A stretch of DNA of 64,000 bases, from positions 1-64,000 of the forward strand of contig CAYRXM010000004.1 in assembly GCA_964428175.1 (NCBI GenBank). Reading direction: 5' to 3'. This DNA comes from CAYRXM01 sp964428175. GTDB lineage: Bacteria > Chloroflexota > Anaerolineae > JAFGEY01. The notes beneath the pieces are model-generated. The model saw only the letters and a program-made list of their open reading frames with translations, was not told where the DNA came from and ran no database searches. Positions 1-8,197 of the stretch are shown here, in pieces. A program made the position numbers and the translations under genes. The stretch's first letter is position 1. Every line of letters starts with the position of its first letter.

Positions 1-88
1 CACAAACTGAGTGTAAAATCCGCTACGCCATTTTTTCATCTCGGTATCCTTTAAATGTCACAAAAATTTAACCTTATTTATTTTTATT

Positions 89-103
89 CCCCCCCCCCCC
101 CCC
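89..103. repeat. 15-base poly-C tract
   Basis: Uninterrupted run of 15 C in an AT-rich stretch upstream of the rhamnosidase gene. It is not in any gene I accept. It may be a slippage-prone tract or a sequencing/assembly artefact. The rest of 1-242 holds no gene I can support; 190-230 contains a degenerate copy of a CCGCATGCGGGAGAGG-type intergenic palindrome. Confidence 0.6.
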
Positions 104-242
104 ATACTTTTGTCAAATCCATCTGGGTGTCGATACGCCGTCGTTTGCCCGCCACTTGCCTTGCCCTGGCAACCGCCTTCGTCGACACATCCTTTCTTCC
201 GCATGCGGGAGAGGAGCGGGGTGAGGGCTAACGAACAAGTTT

Positions 243-270
243 TTGCCTCCTCCAAAAACGGTGTTATAAT
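243..270 (+). promoter_or_regulatory. Putative sigma-70 promoter of the rhamnosidase gene
   Basis: A perfect -10 box TATAAT lies at 265-270, with a weaker -35 TTGCCT at 243-248 (16-nt spacer). It is about 50 nt upstream of the ATG at 319. The -35 matches only four of six consensus positions. Confidence 0.45.
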
Positions 271-318
271 CAACAAGTCGTTTCAATCCCCCTCGATTTT
301 CACAAAGGAGTGAACCCA

Positions 319-3219
319 ATGACCGTATCCCTCACCAACCTTAAATGCGAATACAAGACCAATCCACTCGGCAGCGACGTTGCCCGGCCCCGCCTGAGCT
401 GGCAGCTTCAGGCCGACGGGCGCGGCGTCCTCCAGACCGCCTACCAGGTTCGCGTCACTAGCGGCGACGCGCCGCTGTGGGATTCGGGCCGCGTCGAGTC
501 GGGCCAGTCGATCCACGTGCCCTATGGTGGCCCGGCGCTGACCAGCGGCCAGCGCTGCGAGTGGCGGGTGCGCGTCTGGACCAACGACGGCAGCGCTTCC
601 GAGTGGAGCGAAGCGGCGCGCTGGGAAATGGGCCTGCTCGCCCCGGCCGATTGGACGGCGCAGTGGATCGAGCCGGACATAAAAGAAGACGTTTCCGTGT
701 CGAACCCCTGCCCGCTGCTGCGCAAAACATTTTCGACCGACGGCGCGATCAAGGCCGCCCGGTTGTACGTCACCTGCCACGGCCTCTACGAAGCCGAGCT
801 GAACGGGCAAAAGGCCGGCGCGGAGGTGCTCGCGCCCGGCTGGACGGTCTACGACAGCCGCTTGCAGTACCAGGCCTACGACGTGACCGATCAACTCGTT
901 GCCGGTGAAAACGCCCTCGGCGTGACCCTGGCCGACGGCTGGTATCGCGGCAACCTGGGCTTTCGCGGCCAGCGCAACACCTACGGCGACAAACTGGCCC
1001 TGCTGCTCCAGCTCAAGGTCGAATACGCCGACGGGCGTGTGCAGTGGGTGTGCTCGGACGGAACGTGGAAAGCAAGCACCGGCCCCACGCTCGACGCCGA
1101 CATTTACAACGGCGAAAGCTATGATGCGCGGTTGGAAAAATCGGGCTGGAGCCGCGCCGGGTTCGACGATGCCGGCTGGGCCGGCGTCAAGGTGGTCGAA
1201 CATCCCAAAGACGTACTTGGTGCTCCCGCCGGCCCGCCGATTCTGAAAATCCAAGAGATCAAGCCGCTCGAAATCATCACCACGCCGGAGGGCGACACGG
1301 TGATCGACATGGGCCAGAACATGGTCGGCTGGGCGCGGCTCAAGGTGCAGGGCCAGGCCGGGCAGACGGTGACGCTGCGTTTTGCCGAGGTGCTCGACAA
1401 GGAAGGCAATTTCTACACCGCCAACCTGCGTTCGGCCAAACAGACCGACACCTACACGCTCAAGGGCGGCGGCGTCGAGGTGTGGGAGCCGCGCTTCACC
1501 TTTCACGGCTTTCGCTACGTCGCCGTGAGCGGCTATCCCGGCGAATTGACACTCGACAGCCTGACCGGCATCGTCGTCCACTCGGACATCACCCCCATCG
1601 GTGGTTGGGAAAGCGACAACCCGATGCTCAACCAGCTCCAGCACAACATCCAGTGGGGGCAAAAGGGCAACTTTGTCGACGTACCCACCGACTGCCCGCA
1701 GCGCGATGAGCGCCTGGGCTGGACCGGCGACGCGCAGGCGTTCGTCCGCACCGCCTGTTTCAACATGGACGTGGCCGGATTTTTCACCAAGTGGCTGCGC
1801 GACCTGGCCGTCGAGCAGGGCGACGACGGCAGCGTGCCCTTTGTCATCCCCAACGTGATGAGGCGCGGCAGGCGGGGCGGAGGCGCATCGGCGGCCTGGG
1901 CCGACGCGGCGACCATCTGCCCGTGGACGATTTACCTTTGCTACGGCGACACGCGCATCCTGGAAGAACAGTACGCGAGCATGAAAGCCTGGGTAGGTTA
2001 CATCGAGGCGCAGGCCGGCGACAGCTATTTGTGGCAGACCGGCTTTCACTTTGGCGACTGGCTTTCCTTCAACTCGCCCGATCCCGGCGGCTCGTCGGCG
2101 ATCACCGACAAGGACCTGATCGCCACCGCCTTTTTCGCCTACTCGACCCACCTGGTGCAGCAGGCGGCCGAGGTGCTGGGCAAAACGGAAGACGCGCAGC
2201 GTTATGCCAAATTGCTTCAAAATATCAAGGCTGCCTTCCTCAAGGAATATGTTACCCCCAACGGGCGCGTCGCCAACAATACGCAGACCGCCTACGTGCT
2301 GGCCCTGATGTTCGATCTGCTGCCCCAGGAAGGGCGCGCCGATGCTGCCCGCCGCCTGGCCGCCGACGTGCGCCGGCGCAACAACCACCTCTCCACCGGC
2401 TTTGTCGGCACGCCCTACCTGTGCTACGTGCTCGGCCAGAACGGCCAGCTCGACGTGGCCTACGACCTGCTCAACCAGGACAGCTATCCTTCCTGGCTGT
2501 ACCCGGTCAAGATGGGGGCAACGACGATCTGGGAGCGCTGGGACGGCATCAAGCCGGACGGCACGTTCCAGGACGAGGGCATGAACTCGTTCAATCACTA
2601 TGCCTACGGTGCGATCGGCGAGTGGATGGTGCGCGTCGTCGCCGGGCTGGAAGTCGATCCGCTCAGGCCGGGCTACAAGCACATTCTCGTCCAGCCGCAG
2701 CCGGGCGGGCGCTTGGGCAAGGTCAAGGCCAAACTGAACACGATGTACGGCAAGGTCAAGGTGGCCTGGCAGGTGACCGACGAGGGCACGTTCGTGCTCC
2801 ACGCGGCGGTACCCGCCAACACTACAGCAACGGTGCGCATTCCCCGGTCGCAGGTAGCCGATGTGACCGAGGGCGGCGTGCCGCTGGCGCAGGCCGAAGG
2901 CGTCCGCAGCGCCGCGCAAGACGGCGACACGGTGGTGATCGAGGTGGGATCGGGGCATTACGCTTTCGTCAGCACGTCTCAAGTGTGGGCGACCTATCCC
3001 AAAGGTCCGGAAAAGCTGTCCACCCACAGCACACTCGGCAAGCTGCTCGACAACGAGGCGGCCAGGGCCGTGCTGACCAGGTACCTGGCTCCGATGGTGG
3101 GATCGCCCGAGATCAGGATGGCCATGCAGATGTCGCTGCGACAGGCGGCCGTTTTTGCCGGCGATATGATCACCGACGAGGTGCTGGACGCCATCGACCG
3201 GGATCTGGCGGCGTTGTAA
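319..3219 (+). CDS. Alpha-L-rhamnosidase (GH78 family)
   Basis: Predicted glycoside hydrolase removing terminal alpha-L-rhamnose from plant or microbial glycans. The 966-aa protein opens with the typical GH78 beta-sandwich start (LKCEYKTNPLGSDVARPRLSW). The family catalytic stretch DCPQRDERLGWTGDAQAF begins near residue 458, and the later motif IWERWDG supplies a second acidic residue, all in the usual (alpha/alpha)6 barrel order. No signal peptide is visible, so it is probably cytoplasmic. The ATG at 319 is preferred over an in-frame GTG at 310 because AAAGGAG (304-310) lies 8 nt upstream. The last ~90 residues are a helical extension (STLGKLLDNEAARAVL... LDAIDRDLAAL) beyond the usual GH78 C-terminal beta domain; its role is unknown to me. 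Confidence 0.93.
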   Translation: MTVSLTNLKCEYKTNPLGSDVARPRLSWQLQADGRGVLQTAYQVRVTSGDAPLWDSGRVESGQSIHVPYGGPALTSGQRCEWRVRVWTNDGSASEWSEAARWEMGLLAPADWTAQWIEPDIKEDVSVSNPCPLLRKTFSTDGAIKAARLYVTCHGLYEAELNGQKAGAEVLAPGWTVYDSRLQYQAYDVTDQLVAGENALGVTLADGWYRGNLGFRGQRNTYGDKLALLLQLKVEYADGRVQWVCSDGTWKASTGPTLDADIYNGESYDARLEKSGWSRAGFDDAGWAGVKVVEHPKDVLGAPAGPPILKIQEIKPLEIITTPEGDTVIDMGQNMVGWARLKVQGQAGQTVTLRFAEVLDKEGNFYTANLRSAKQTDTYTLKGGGVEVWEPRFTFHGFRYVAVSGYPGELTLDSLTGIVVHSDITPIGGWESDNPMLNQLQHNIQWGQKGNFVDVPTDCPQRDERLGWTGDAQAFVRTACFNMDVAGFFTKWLRDLAVEQGDDGSVPFVIPNVMRRGRRGGGASAAWADAATICPWTIYLCYGDTRILEEQYASMKAWVGYIEAQAGDSYLWQTGFHFGDWLSFNSPDPGGSSAITDKDLIATAFFAYSTHLVQQAAEVLGKTEDAQRYAKLLQNIKAAFLKEYVTPNGRVANNTQTAYVLALMFDLLPQEGRADAARRLAADVRRRNNHLSTGFVGTPYLCYVLGQNGQLDVAYDLLNQDSYPSWLYPVKMGATTIWERWDGIKPDGTFQDEGMNSFNHYAYGAIGEWMVRVVAGLEVDPLRPGYKHILVQPQPGGRLGKVKAKLNTMYGKVKVAWQVTDEGTFVLHAAVPANTTATVRIPRSQVADVTEGGVPLAQAEGVRSAAQDGDTVVIEVGSGHYAFVSTSQVWATYPKGPEKLSTHSTLGKLLDNEAARAVLTRYLAPMVGSPEIRMAMQMSLRQAAVFAGDMITDEVLDAIDRDLAAL

Positions 3220-3236
3220 CGATTTTGTCTGGCAAG

Positions 3237-3329
3237 GACGAGGCATCCCAAGAAGAAACTTGGTCAATGGTGTTGTTCTGAAATATCCAGGCTTGGGAAC
3301 GACAAAGCAAATAGAAGGGATGCCTCGTC
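3237..3329. repeat. MITE-like element with 13-bp perfect inverted ends
   Basis: GACGAGGCATCCC (3237-3249) and GGGATGCCTCGTC (3317-3329) are exact reverse complements, 67 nt apart, just after the rhamnosidase stop. No coding potential and no clear target duplication are visible. It could be a small non-autonomous element or a long-loop transcript-end structure between the convergent rhamnosidase and tlyA genes. Confidence 0.5.
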
Positions 3330-3378
3330 TCTACTGCCGGAGAAAATCGCATCCTGATTTGATACAAGGAGAAAGACA

Positions 3379-4191
3379 TTAAATATCTTTGTGCGTTGGT
3401 AGCCGCATCGCACATTCAACGGCCGCAGCAATCTCAACAGCGAGATCTCTTGAAGCATTCGACGTCTTTGATATCCTAAGAAAGAACTCTCGGGTTCCTT
3501 TGCCACCGGTGATGTGGCTGTAAGTAACGCCGATGGGCGTCAGACCTAACTCACCTGTGCTATTTACCAGCTCGTGAAGGATTGTACTGTACATCGTCGG
3601 GTCGTCAATCTTGCCTGTTCTGCGGTATCTGGAATCTGATACTTCAAACAAGGGCTTCACGAGGCAAAGCATATCGCCATGCTCCGTCAACAGATGCGCG
3701 ACGATCGGAATGGCCACTCTTAATGACAGATACGACAGATCGACTGTGGCTAATGATGGTTTCGGTTGTAATTGCTCGGGGGATACTGCGCTGATGTTTG
3801 TCCTTTCCATATTGACAACCCGTTGATCGGCGCGCAACTTCCCAGCCAATAGTCCATACCCTGCGTCTATGGCATAAACTTTGGCGACCTTGTGTTGAAG
3901 AAGGCAATCGGTGAACCCACCGGTTGAAGCACCGACATCCAGGGCGACTTGGCCAGAAACATCCATTCCGAAATCAGCGAGTGCTCCCTCAAGTTTGGAC
4001 CCTCCTCTTCCTACATATTTTCTCAGTCCCTTGACTCTAATGGATGCATCGTCGGAGACCAAGTGTCCGGCCTTGTCAATACGTTGTCCGTCCACAATCA
4101 CCTCGCCGGCCATGATCCATTTTTGAGCCGTCTCGGCGTCATCGAACAGTGCACGCTTGATGAGAAGCTCCCATAGGCGGATTTTCTTCAC
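3379..4191 (-). CDS. tlyA: TlyA family rRNA 2'-O-methyltransferase
   Basis: Predicted S-adenosylmethionine-dependent ribose methyltransferase of rRNA; family members modify 16S/23S rRNA and are often labelled hemolysin A. The 270-aa protein has an N-terminal S4 RNA-binding domain (roughly 1-65, including RLWELLIKRALFDDAETAQKWI and KYVGRGGSKLEGAL), followed by an FtsJ-like Rossmann domain with the SAM motif ALDVGASTGGFTDCLL and the later VDLSYLSLR and LVKPLFE motifs. Its length matches the family. Translation starts at a GTG (4189-4191). The Shine-Dalgarno AGGAG is formed across the boundary of the repeat at 4200-4284. It is a single gene on the minus strand, convergent with the rhamnosidase. 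Confidence 0.92.
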   Translation of the reverse strand: MKKIRLWELLIKRALFDDAETAQKWIMAGEVIVDGQRIDKAGHLVSDDASIRVKGLRKYVGRGGSKLEGALADFGMDVSGQVALDVGASTGGFTDCLLQHKVAKVYAIDAGYGLLAGKLRADQRVVNMERTNISAVSPEQLQPKPSLATVDLSYLSLRVAIPIVAHLLTEHGDMLCLVKPLFEVSDSRYRRTGKIDDPTMYSTILHELVNSTGELGLTPIGVTYSHITGGKGTREFFLRISKTSNASRDLAVEIAAAVECAMRLPTHKDI

Positions 4192-4199
4192 AGCTTTCT

Positions 4200-4284
4200 C
4201 CTATCCCGAATAAATCGGAACTGAACAGAGCCTGATTGCTCGGAAAGAATTCGTGCTCAAAAAGCAACGATCTTGAAGGATAGG
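4200..4284. repeat. Dispersed 85-bp repeat, copy A
   Basis: The element begins CCTATCC and ends GGATAGG, which are inverted terminal repeats of each other. It is close to identical to the 84-bp units at 42502-42770 and shares its ends with the copy at 26085-26183. Read on the minus strand, its terminal AGG joins the next two bases to give the tlyA Shine-Dalgarno AGGAG, 6 nt before the GTG. No coding capacity. Confidence 0.85.
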
Positions 4285-4430
4285 CCCTATATTCCTGCAA
4301 CAACTCGAATTTTTTCGTACTTTTCAGCTCTTTCAATGATCTCGATCTCGTTTCCGCGCGAAACCGATCTGAACATGCACACAGTCGTTTGAGCGCGCGT
4401 TACAAATGGAGAAAAAACGGGTGCCGCCTC
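4285..4430. other. Non-coding stretch before the heparinase promoter
   Basis: Between repeat copy A and the promoter I see no gene, tRNA or clear hairpin. An in-frame upstream ATG for the heparinase-like gene exists at 4406, but it lacks a ribosome-binding site and lies upstream of the likely transcription start. Confidence 0.5.
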
Positions 4431-4459
4431 TTGTGACTTGTCACATACACGAGTATACT
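4431..4459 (+). promoter_or_regulatory. Promoter with overlapping TGTGAC/GTCACA operator
   Basis: TTGTGA (4431-4436) and TATACT (4454-4459) are spaced by 17 nt. A palindrome TGTGAC-TT-GTCACA (4432-4445) overlaps the -35 box, a usual position for a repressor site. The regulator is not identifiable from this window. Confidence 0.55.
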
Positions 4460-4528
4460 ATATTGTACAGATTTCACCAACGGTATCGTTACCTAAACTA
4501 CAAGCAACCGCAAGAAAGGAACGACCAG

Positions 4529-6427
4529 ATGCTCCACCAAAAATATCCCCTCGATACGTTCAATCTCATCCCCCGCGCCGCCTGGCATCCCTACCCCGCG
4601 CTGGCCGATCGCGCGGCCTGGGCAGGGCTGCCCGCCACGGTGCGCGCCGCCTACCTGGCCCAGGGCGAGGCGCTTCAAGCGGAAGCCTGGCCCACACTGC
4701 TGGCCGCGCGTTACCTCGACTTTGGCCGCGACGGCAACCGCAGCCGCTACGAAGAACCCTACTTTCGGCGGCGCAGCATGCTCGCCGGGCTGACCATCGC
4801 CGAGTGCGTCGAAAACCGGGGCCGTTTCCTCGACGACATCGTCAACGGCATCTGGCTGGTTTGCGAAGAATCGAGTTGGTGCGTGCCGGCGCACATCCGC
4901 AGACAGCGCGCCGGCGTTGGCCTGCCCGATACCACCGAGCCGATCATCGACCTGTTTGCCGCCGAAACTTCGGCCATGCTGGCCTGGATCGACTATTTGC
5001 TCGGCGCGCGGCTGGACGACGTCTCGCCGCAGGTGCGCCCGCGCGTCGCGCGTGAGATCGATGCGCGCATCCTCACTCACTATCTCCAGCGCGACGATTG
5101 GGGCTGGATGGGCTTTGACGGCGATCGCGTCAACAACTGGAACCCCTGGATCAACTCCAACATCCTGGCCACGACGCTGTTGATGGAACCCGACGAAGCG
5201 CGGCGCAAGGCGACGGTGTTCAAGGCCATGCGCAGCATCGACTGTTTTGTCGATCCCTATCCCAAGGACGGCGGCTGCGACGAAGGCCCCGGCTACTGGG
5301 GCCGCGCCGGCGCGTCACTGCTCGACTGCCTGGAACTGCTGCTATCCGCTTCGGATAGACAGATCGACGTCTACAGCGAGCCGCTGATCCAGGACATCGG
5401 CCGCTTTATCTATCGCGTGCAGATCGACGGCGACTATTTTGTCAATTTTGCCGATGCCTCGGCGATCGTTCTGCCCACACCCGGGGTGGTTTTCCGCTAT
5501 GGGCAGCGCATCGGCGACGAGGGCATGATGCGCCTGGGCGCGTGGGGCGCGGCGGAGCAGGATTTGCTCTATACAGCCAGCAAGCAGGCCAAGACGGCAC
5601 GGCTGGAAAGCCTGGGCCGCCTGCTGCCCACCCTCTTTATGCTCGACGAATTGTTTGCTGTCGAGCCAAGGCCGCCGCTGCCGCGCGATGTCTGGCTGCC
5701 CGAAATCCAGGTCATGGCGGCGCGCGATAAGGGTGGATCGAGCGAGGGGCTGTACGTCGCTGCCAAGGGCGGGCACAATGCCGAGAGCCACAACCACAAC
5801 GACGTGGGCAATTTCATCGTCTACGTGGGGGGCCGGCCGCTGATCGTCGATGCGGGGGTGGAGACCTATACCCGGCAAACCTTTGGCCCGGAGCGCTATA
5901 CGATCTGGACGATGCGCTCCGACTATCACAGCCTGCTGCCGGCCGTCGATGGCGCGGTGCAGCTGCCGGGCCGCGAGTTCGCCGCGCGGGCGGTGAGTTA
6001 CAGCGCTAGTGATGATACGGTTCGATTTTCTCTGGATATTGCCGGGGCCTACGGGCCGGAGGCCAGGCTGGATGCCTACACGCGTACCCTCACCCTCAAG
6101 CGAGGCGAGGCGGTCGAAGTGACGGACCGCTACGCGCTGAACGCGCCGGCCGGCGAGATCGTCCTCTGCCTGCTCACGCCGTGCGCGGTCGAGATGAAAA
6201 ACGGCGAGATCGTGCTGGCGGAAACCGGCTTTGGCGCCGATCGCCGCCGCAGCGGCGCGGGGAGGGTGATTTATGACCCGGCCCAATTCGCGGCGACGAC
6301 TGGGATCGTCCCGATCACCGATGCGCGGATGGGCAGCGTGTGGGGCGATCACCTGAACCGCATCCTGTTCACGGCCCAAAATCCACCCACGCAGGGCGGA
6401 TGGACATTCCGCATTTGCCCGGCCTAG
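4529..6427 (+). CDS. Heparinase II/III-like polysaccharide lyase
   Basis: Predicted polysaccharide lyase or related enzyme acting on uronate-containing glycans. The 632-aa protein has an alpha/alpha toroid N-terminal half (NNWNPWINSNILATTLL, KDGGCDEGPGYWGRAGASLLD) and a beta-sandwich C-terminal half with the heparinase II/III signature GHNAESHNHNDVGNF and GRPLIVDAGVETYTR. The His/Tyr residues needed by this fold are visible. No signal peptide is seen. The start at 4529 follows AAGGA with good spacing; a longer frame to 4406 would begin upstream of the predicted promoter. It shares a bidirectional terminator with the convergent esterase. The substrate cannot be read from the sequence. Confidence 0.85.
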   Translation: MLHQKYPLDTFNLIPRAAWHPYPALADRAAWAGLPATVRAAYLAQGEALQAEAWPTLLAARYLDFGRDGNRSRYEEPYFRRRSMLAGLTIAECVENRGRFLDDIVNGIWLVCEESSWCVPAHIRRQRAGVGLPDTTEPIIDLFAAETSAMLAWIDYLLGARLDDVSPQVRPRVAREIDARILTHYLQRDDWGWMGFDGDRVNNWNPWINSNILATTLLMEPDEARRKATVFKAMRSIDCFVDPYPKDGGCDEGPGYWGRAGASLLDCLELLLSASDRQIDVYSEPLIQDIGRFIYRVQIDGDYFVNFADASAIVLPTPGVVFRYGQRIGDEGMMRLGAWGAAEQDLLYTASKQAKTARLESLGRLLPTLFMLDELFAVEPRPPLPRDVWLPEIQVMAARDKGGSSEGLYVAAKGGHNAESHNHNDVGNFIVYVGGRPLIVDAGVETYTRQTFGPERYTIWTMRSDYHSLLPAVDGAVQLPGREFAARAVSYSASDDTVRFSLDIAGAYGPEARLDAYTRTLTLKRGEAVEVTDRYALNAPAGEIVLCLLTPCAVEMKNGEIVLAETGFGADRRRSGAGRVIYDPAQFAATTGIVPITDARMGSVWGDHLNRILFTAQNPPTQGGWTFRICPA

Positions 6428-6438
6428 ACCTGAGCAGG

Positions 6439-6469
6439 GAAACCCGGTTTTTATCAAAAACCGGGTTTC
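6439..6469. terminator. Bidirectional rho-independent terminator
   Basis: Hairpin with 14-bp arms (GAAACCCGGTTTTT and AAAAACCGGGTTTC) and a 3-nt loop ATC, followed by a T-rich stretch on the + strand. The arms themselves carry T/A runs, so it can work for both the heparinase-like gene and the convergent esterase gene. Confidence 0.85.
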
Positions 6470-6473
6470 TTGT

Positions 6474-7730
6474 TTATTGCGTCTTGCCCTTGACGTACAA
6501 ATCGAAAAACTGGATCGACCGCTTCATAGCCGTCTCGAAATTGACCGAGATGTTGTGGTTGTCGTCCTTGTAGGTGTACAGCTCGACCGGCTGGCCCGCT
6601 TGTTGAATCTGGACGAACAGGCTCTCCGAGAACTCGACCGGCACGCTCTCGTCGGCCGTGCCGTGGTGAAGCTGCACCGGGCCGGACAGATCGACCAGGT
6701 AGGCGTTGGGCGAGATCGAATCCCAAAAAGCCGGGTTTTCCTCCGGCGAGCCATAGGTGTCGAGCAAATCCTGCCGCCAGCGCCGCCGCGCGTCGGCGGG
6801 ATCGGGCGTTGCCGTCGCGTCAGTGCTGGTTGGTGCAAGAGTCGGCGTCACCGTGAGTGTGGCCTCGGCGCGCCGCCAGCGGTTGAGCAGGTCGCTGTAC
6901 GAGCCGACCACGCCGGCCCAAATCACCCCCGCCTTGATGTCATCGGTCACGACCATCGCCCGCAGGGTGATGCTGCCGCCCATCGAGTGCCCCCACATGC
7001 CGATGCGATCCGGGTCGGCGTCGGGATAGCGCTTGATCGCGGCGACGGCGTTCAGCACGTCGACGGTGTAATCCGGCGAACCATACGAACTCGATGGCTC
7101 CCCCTCGGAACTGCCGTGCCCGCGATAGTCGGAGCGAAAGACGATGTAGCCGCTTTGGGCGATGGCGTCGACATAGGCCACATAGCGTTCGGTGGTGCGG
7201 TACTGCTCCGGCGGGATGTAGCCGTGGTTGAACACGATCACCGGCCAGCCGCTGGCTGGCTTTTCGCCTTGCGGCACGGTCAGCAGGGCATAGATTTTTA
7301 GCCCTTCGGAAAGATACGATGCGATGTAGCGATCATAGTTCGAGCCGGCCTCCAGTTTTTTCTCGATGACGATCGCGCTGCCCGGATATGCTTGCCGGCG
7401 CATCACCTCGATCATCAGCGGGTGAGTGGGCGTGGGGGTAGGCGTCGGTGTATGGGTGGCGGTGGCGGTCGCCGTCGCGGTCGCCGTGCTGGTCGCGGTC
7501 GGCGTCGGCGTGATGGTGGGCGTGACGGTTGCCGTCGGCGTGGGTGTGGACGTGAACGTGGGTGCAGCCGTCGGTGTGGCGGTCGGCGTCCAGGTCGCGG
7601 CGGCGACAGCCTCCGGTGTGGGTGTGTTGGTCTGACCGCCTCTACACCCGGCCAAAACCAACAGGAAAAACAAGGCCGGTGCGAGACATAGCCTGAACCG
7701 CTTTTTGAATGCCATCTGTAATTTCCTCAA
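6474..7730 (-). CDS. Alpha/beta hydrolase lipoprotein (esterase/dienelactone hydrolase type)
   Basis: Predicted surface-anchored serine hydrolase. An N-terminal signal ends in the lipobox LAGC. It is followed by about 60 residues of low-complexity (T/P/A) linker encoded by a repetitive GTCGGCGTG-type stretch (about 7425-7620), and then an alpha/beta hydrolase domain. Visible catalytic elements are the nucleophile elbow GHSMGGS, an acid in HGTADESVPVE and the late His in DDNHN. The oxyanion-side motif VIVFNHGY and the RSDYRGHGSSEG segment resemble prolyl oligopeptidase/dienelactone hydrolase-type esterases. The TTG at 7730 has AAGGAG 6 nt upstream; an ATG at 7715 preceded by GAGG is an alternative. 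Neighbouring glycan-degrading genes suggest deacetylation or de-esterification of polysaccharide, which is inference. Confidence 0.82.
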   Translation of the reverse strand: MRKLQMAFKKRFRLCLAPALFFLLVLAGCRGGQTNTPTPEAVAAATWTPTATPTAAPTFTSTPTPTATVTPTITPTPTATSTATATATATATHTPTPTPTPTHPLMIEVMRRQAYPGSAIVIEKKLEAGSNYDRYIASYLSEGLKIYALLTVPQGEKPASGWPVIVFNHGYIPPEQYRTTERYVAYVDAIAQSGYIVFRSDYRGHGSSEGEPSSSYGSPDYTVDVLNAVAAIKRYPDADPDRIGMWGHSMGGSITLRAMVVTDDIKAGVIWAGVVGSYSDLLNRWRRAEATLTVTPTLAPTSTDATATPDPADARRRWRQDLLDTYGSPEENPAFWDSISPNAYLVDLSGPVQLHHGTADESVPVEFSESLFVQIQQAGQPVELYTYKDDNHNISVNFETAMKRSIQFFDLYVKGKTQ

Positions 7731-7839
7731 GGTGTTCTCCTTTTAGCGCCTATTTTACCGCTTTTTGAAACGCCTGGCAACGCCTTTTGTCTGAGGTGTG
7801 CGGTACGCCTCTGTGCAGGATAGGAGTGCCAGGATTAAC

Positions 7840-7868
7840 TTGACAAACATCAAATTGGATGCTATAAT
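7840..7868 (+). promoter_or_regulatory. Consensus sigma-70 promoter of the arsR-type operon
   Basis: TTGACA (7840-7845), a 17-nt spacer and TATAAT (7863-7868), all perfect consensus. One operator half-site ATCAAATT (7849-7856) sits in the spacer. Confidence 0.9.
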
Positions 7869-7870
7869 TT

Positions 7871-7890
7871 AATTTGATATTTATCAAATT
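7871..7890. promoter_or_regulatory. ArsR-type operator, 20-bp palindrome
   Basis: AATTTGATA-TT-TATCAAATT is a perfect palindrome directly after the -10 box, covering the likely transcription start. With the half-site at 7849-7856 there are three ATCAAATT/AATTTGAT boxes. This is the typical layout of an ArsR/SmtB autorepressor site, and an ArsR-family gene follows in the same operon. Confidence 0.8.
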
Positions 7891-7912
7891 AAAATCCAAA
7901 AAGAGGAAAACA

Positions 7913-8197
7913 ATGGACGCTGTTACACCGCCCGATTACTATGATCGTATCCGCGAACTGCTTGCGCTGGATATACCCGACATCGACAAGCTGTGTCAGT
8001 TCTTTGATGACGTCACCAGAGCGATCGTCACTCACGCGCACCGGGAGATCGAGTTGGCCAGGGCAATGCAAGACGATGAGGCCGTGCTCAAGGTGCAGAT
8101 CAAAATGAGCACGATGCGGCATGTGCGGAGTATTTTTTCCACCGGCTACCAAATGATCACCGGCAAGGAGGCGTGGGATGACGCAGACCGGTGTTGA
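7913..8197 (+). CDS. Hypothetical 95-aa protein, first gene of the arsR operon
   Basis: Small, soluble, mostly helical protein that I do not recognise. It contains no cysteine cluster and no membrane segment. The ATG follows AAGAGG with good spacing. Its 3' end overlaps the start of the ArsR gene by 20 nt, so the two are almost certainly translated together. Position directly behind the operator suggests a role tied to the regulator or to the GNAT enzyme downstream. Cys appears only as LCQFF and the terminal C. Confidence 0.75.
   Translation: MDAVTPPDYYDRIRELLALDIPDIDKLCQFFDDVTRAIVTHAHREIELARAMQDDEAVLKVQIKMSTMRHVRSIFSTGYQMITGKEAWDDADRC

Noticed and set aside
283..3267. Very long open frame antisense to the rhamnosidase gene
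   Set aside because: Shadow frame of a GC-rich gene: no RBS, low-complexity Arg/Gly/His-rich translation and no motif, while the sense frame encodes a complete GH78 enzyme.
1791..3281. Long plus-strand frame inside the rhamnosidase gene
   Set aside because: Arg-rich out-of-frame translation with no domain; coding bias explained by the GH78 frame.
3379..4191. Hemolysin as the function of tlyA
   Set aside because: The S4 plus FtsJ-like domains indicate an rRNA methyltransferase; the hemolysin name is historical.
7426..7635. Val/Gly-rich plus-strand frame (MGVGVGVGVWVAVAV...)
   Set aside because: Complement of the (Thr-Pro)n linker of the esterase; a pure repeat artefact.
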